Positions 63,076-64,000 of a DNA stretch of 64,000 bases are shown piece by piece. Positions within the stretch are counted from its first letter, which is position 1, and the number at the start of each line of letters is the position of its first letter. The notes beneath the pieces are model-generated. The model made no database searches and was not told the DNA's origin. It worked only from the letters and a program-made list of their open reading frames with translations. Origin of the DNA: Fonsecaea monophora (Eukaryota > Ascomycota > Eurotiomycetes > Chaetothyriales > Herpotrichiellaceae); NCBI RefSeq assembly GCF_001642475.1, contig NW_019173933.1, positions 372,001 through 436,000 of the forward strand. The letters run 5' to 3'. The position numbers were made by a program, and so were the translations under genes.

Positions 63076-64000
63076 GATCGAACGAGCAAACTCTATCCAA
63101 GGGTTTCCCAGGTTGGCTGGCTGTTTGATCACCTTTCATTCCCGAAAGTACGACATGTTTCAAAAACAGCTTCAGGCGTGTCGTTGATCATGGATATACC
63201 AATCCTTGGTATATGAAGAACAAGTCGGACGGTCCATTCTTTGTCGAAATGGGTCGCTGAGACCTGAGAACAAAGGAAGCCAAATGCAGAATTGTAAGAA
63301 GACACGCTCATAATCAACTCAAAGTGAATCAAAAGTGACAAGTGAAATAAAGAAAAACATCCCGTTCTCGGAAAAAAGTTGATCATTGGGAAAAGTGAAA
63401 CACCCCGAACAAAGAATCTTATGGCCACACACAGACCAGGCCACATTCCACTGGGAAGGACGTCCTGACCAGCCGAGAAAGACAGGAAACCCCACAATGC
63501 GCATCTCGACGGTCTCAAAATCGACGACGGATTTCTCCTGTCGAAGCAAAATGCAAGTCCGATAGTCGTGGGAATGACTGACTCCTCGCTGGAAAAGAGC
63601 GTGCGGCCTGAGTCAGTTCTATATCAAGCGCTATCACCAGCTGAGGGCGAGATGCCTTGTCAACGTTGTCGCATGTTTCGACAGCCTATCTTGACTTTTG
63701 TCGATTCGTCTCTTGTCTGTCTGTTCTCCTAGAACTGTGCGCTGATTTGGGACTGTTCTTGACAAGGAGTAATTTATTGCCCTGGGTCGTAATTTTTTTC
63801 TTGCGAACCGGTCTAACATTTCGATCTAGGACTCTGCCGCAGCCGGGCCACGTCTCGTCGACAATAGGGAATGCTTGGAGCCATGAACGGCTGCCGCATC
63901 TCTCAGCTTCAGCCCTCTTTCTCTTCTGTCGGGTGTGATGATGCGCCATCTCGAAGAACGTCGACTGGAAGCGATGCTCCCTCTCTATAATTCTTGCCGT
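63076..64000. other. Right-edge region: promoter of the coiled-coil gene, nothing else supported
   Basis: 0.9 kb to the window end. Short minus-strand frames at 63129-63549 and 63634-63949 have no recognisable content and overlap the likely promoter. A further gene may begin beyond the edge. Confidence 0.5.

Noticed and set aside
1..64000. CRISPR array, prokaryotic operon or secondary-metabolite cluster
   Set aside because: The DNA is a fungal nuclear genome with spliceosomal introns; no regularly spaced repeats, and no PKS, NRPS, terpene or DMATS backbone gene is present.

Overview
This is a nuclear fragment of a filamentous ascomycete (Pezizomycotina). Genes sit on both strands without operons. 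Most introns are 46-100 nt with GTRNGY donors and YAG acceptors. Many products have obvious yeast counterparts, and several others belong to families I know only from Pezizomycotina. Base composition, intron style and gene set would fit Eurotiomycetes, possibly Chaetothyriales, but I cannot prove the order from the sequence. Most exon structures below were rebuilt by hand from splice signals and checked by reading phase; all assembled lengths are multiples of three.

Layout. 1-4.1 kb is accessory in character: an edge-truncated protein-kinase-like gene that converges on, and overlaps, a PD-(D/E)XK-nuclease-like gene, followed by a secreted M43 metalloprotease. 4.5-8.4 kb holds two membrane genes on the minus strand: a CDC50/LEM3 flippase subunit and a SLY41-type transporter. 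8.8-11.6 kb is a large secreted alpha/beta hydrolase. 12-21.9 kb carries a Pumilio (PUF) RNA-binding protein, a KPWE-motif (PEX39/PEX14-like) peroxin candidate, a SANT plus WD40 protein and quinolinate phosphoribosyltransferase (de novo NAD). 21.9-26.8 kb is a gene-free stretch of 4.9 kb in front of a regulator candidate with an integrase-type HHCC zinc module. 29.6-37.3 kb has an unrecognised conserved-looking protein, the K/HDEL receptor ERD2 and a serine-rich protein with two C-terminal membrane segments.

38.6-43.8 kb has the CAAX protease RCE1, dolichyl-diphosphatase CAX4 and an RWD/RBR ubiquitin ligase. 45.2-50.4 kb pairs an MFS hexose transporter with a Zn2Cys6 transcription factor. 51.6-58.8 kb has a Rieske oxygenase, an AIM32-type [2Fe-2S] protein, a calcineurin-like phosphoesterase and a His-rich membrane protein. 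59.9-63.1 kb is a long coiled-coil protein with one membrane anchor.

Much of the window serves the ER and secretory membranes (CDC50, SLY41, ERD2, RCE1, CAX4), but these are separate housekeeping loci, not a cluster. I see no PKS/NRPS or other biosynthetic cluster, no transposon, no CRISPR array, and no rRNA or convincing tRNA gene. The best candidates for new biology are the kinase-like/nuclease-like pair, the HHCC regulator with its large upstream region, the KPWE protein and the SANT-WD40 protein.
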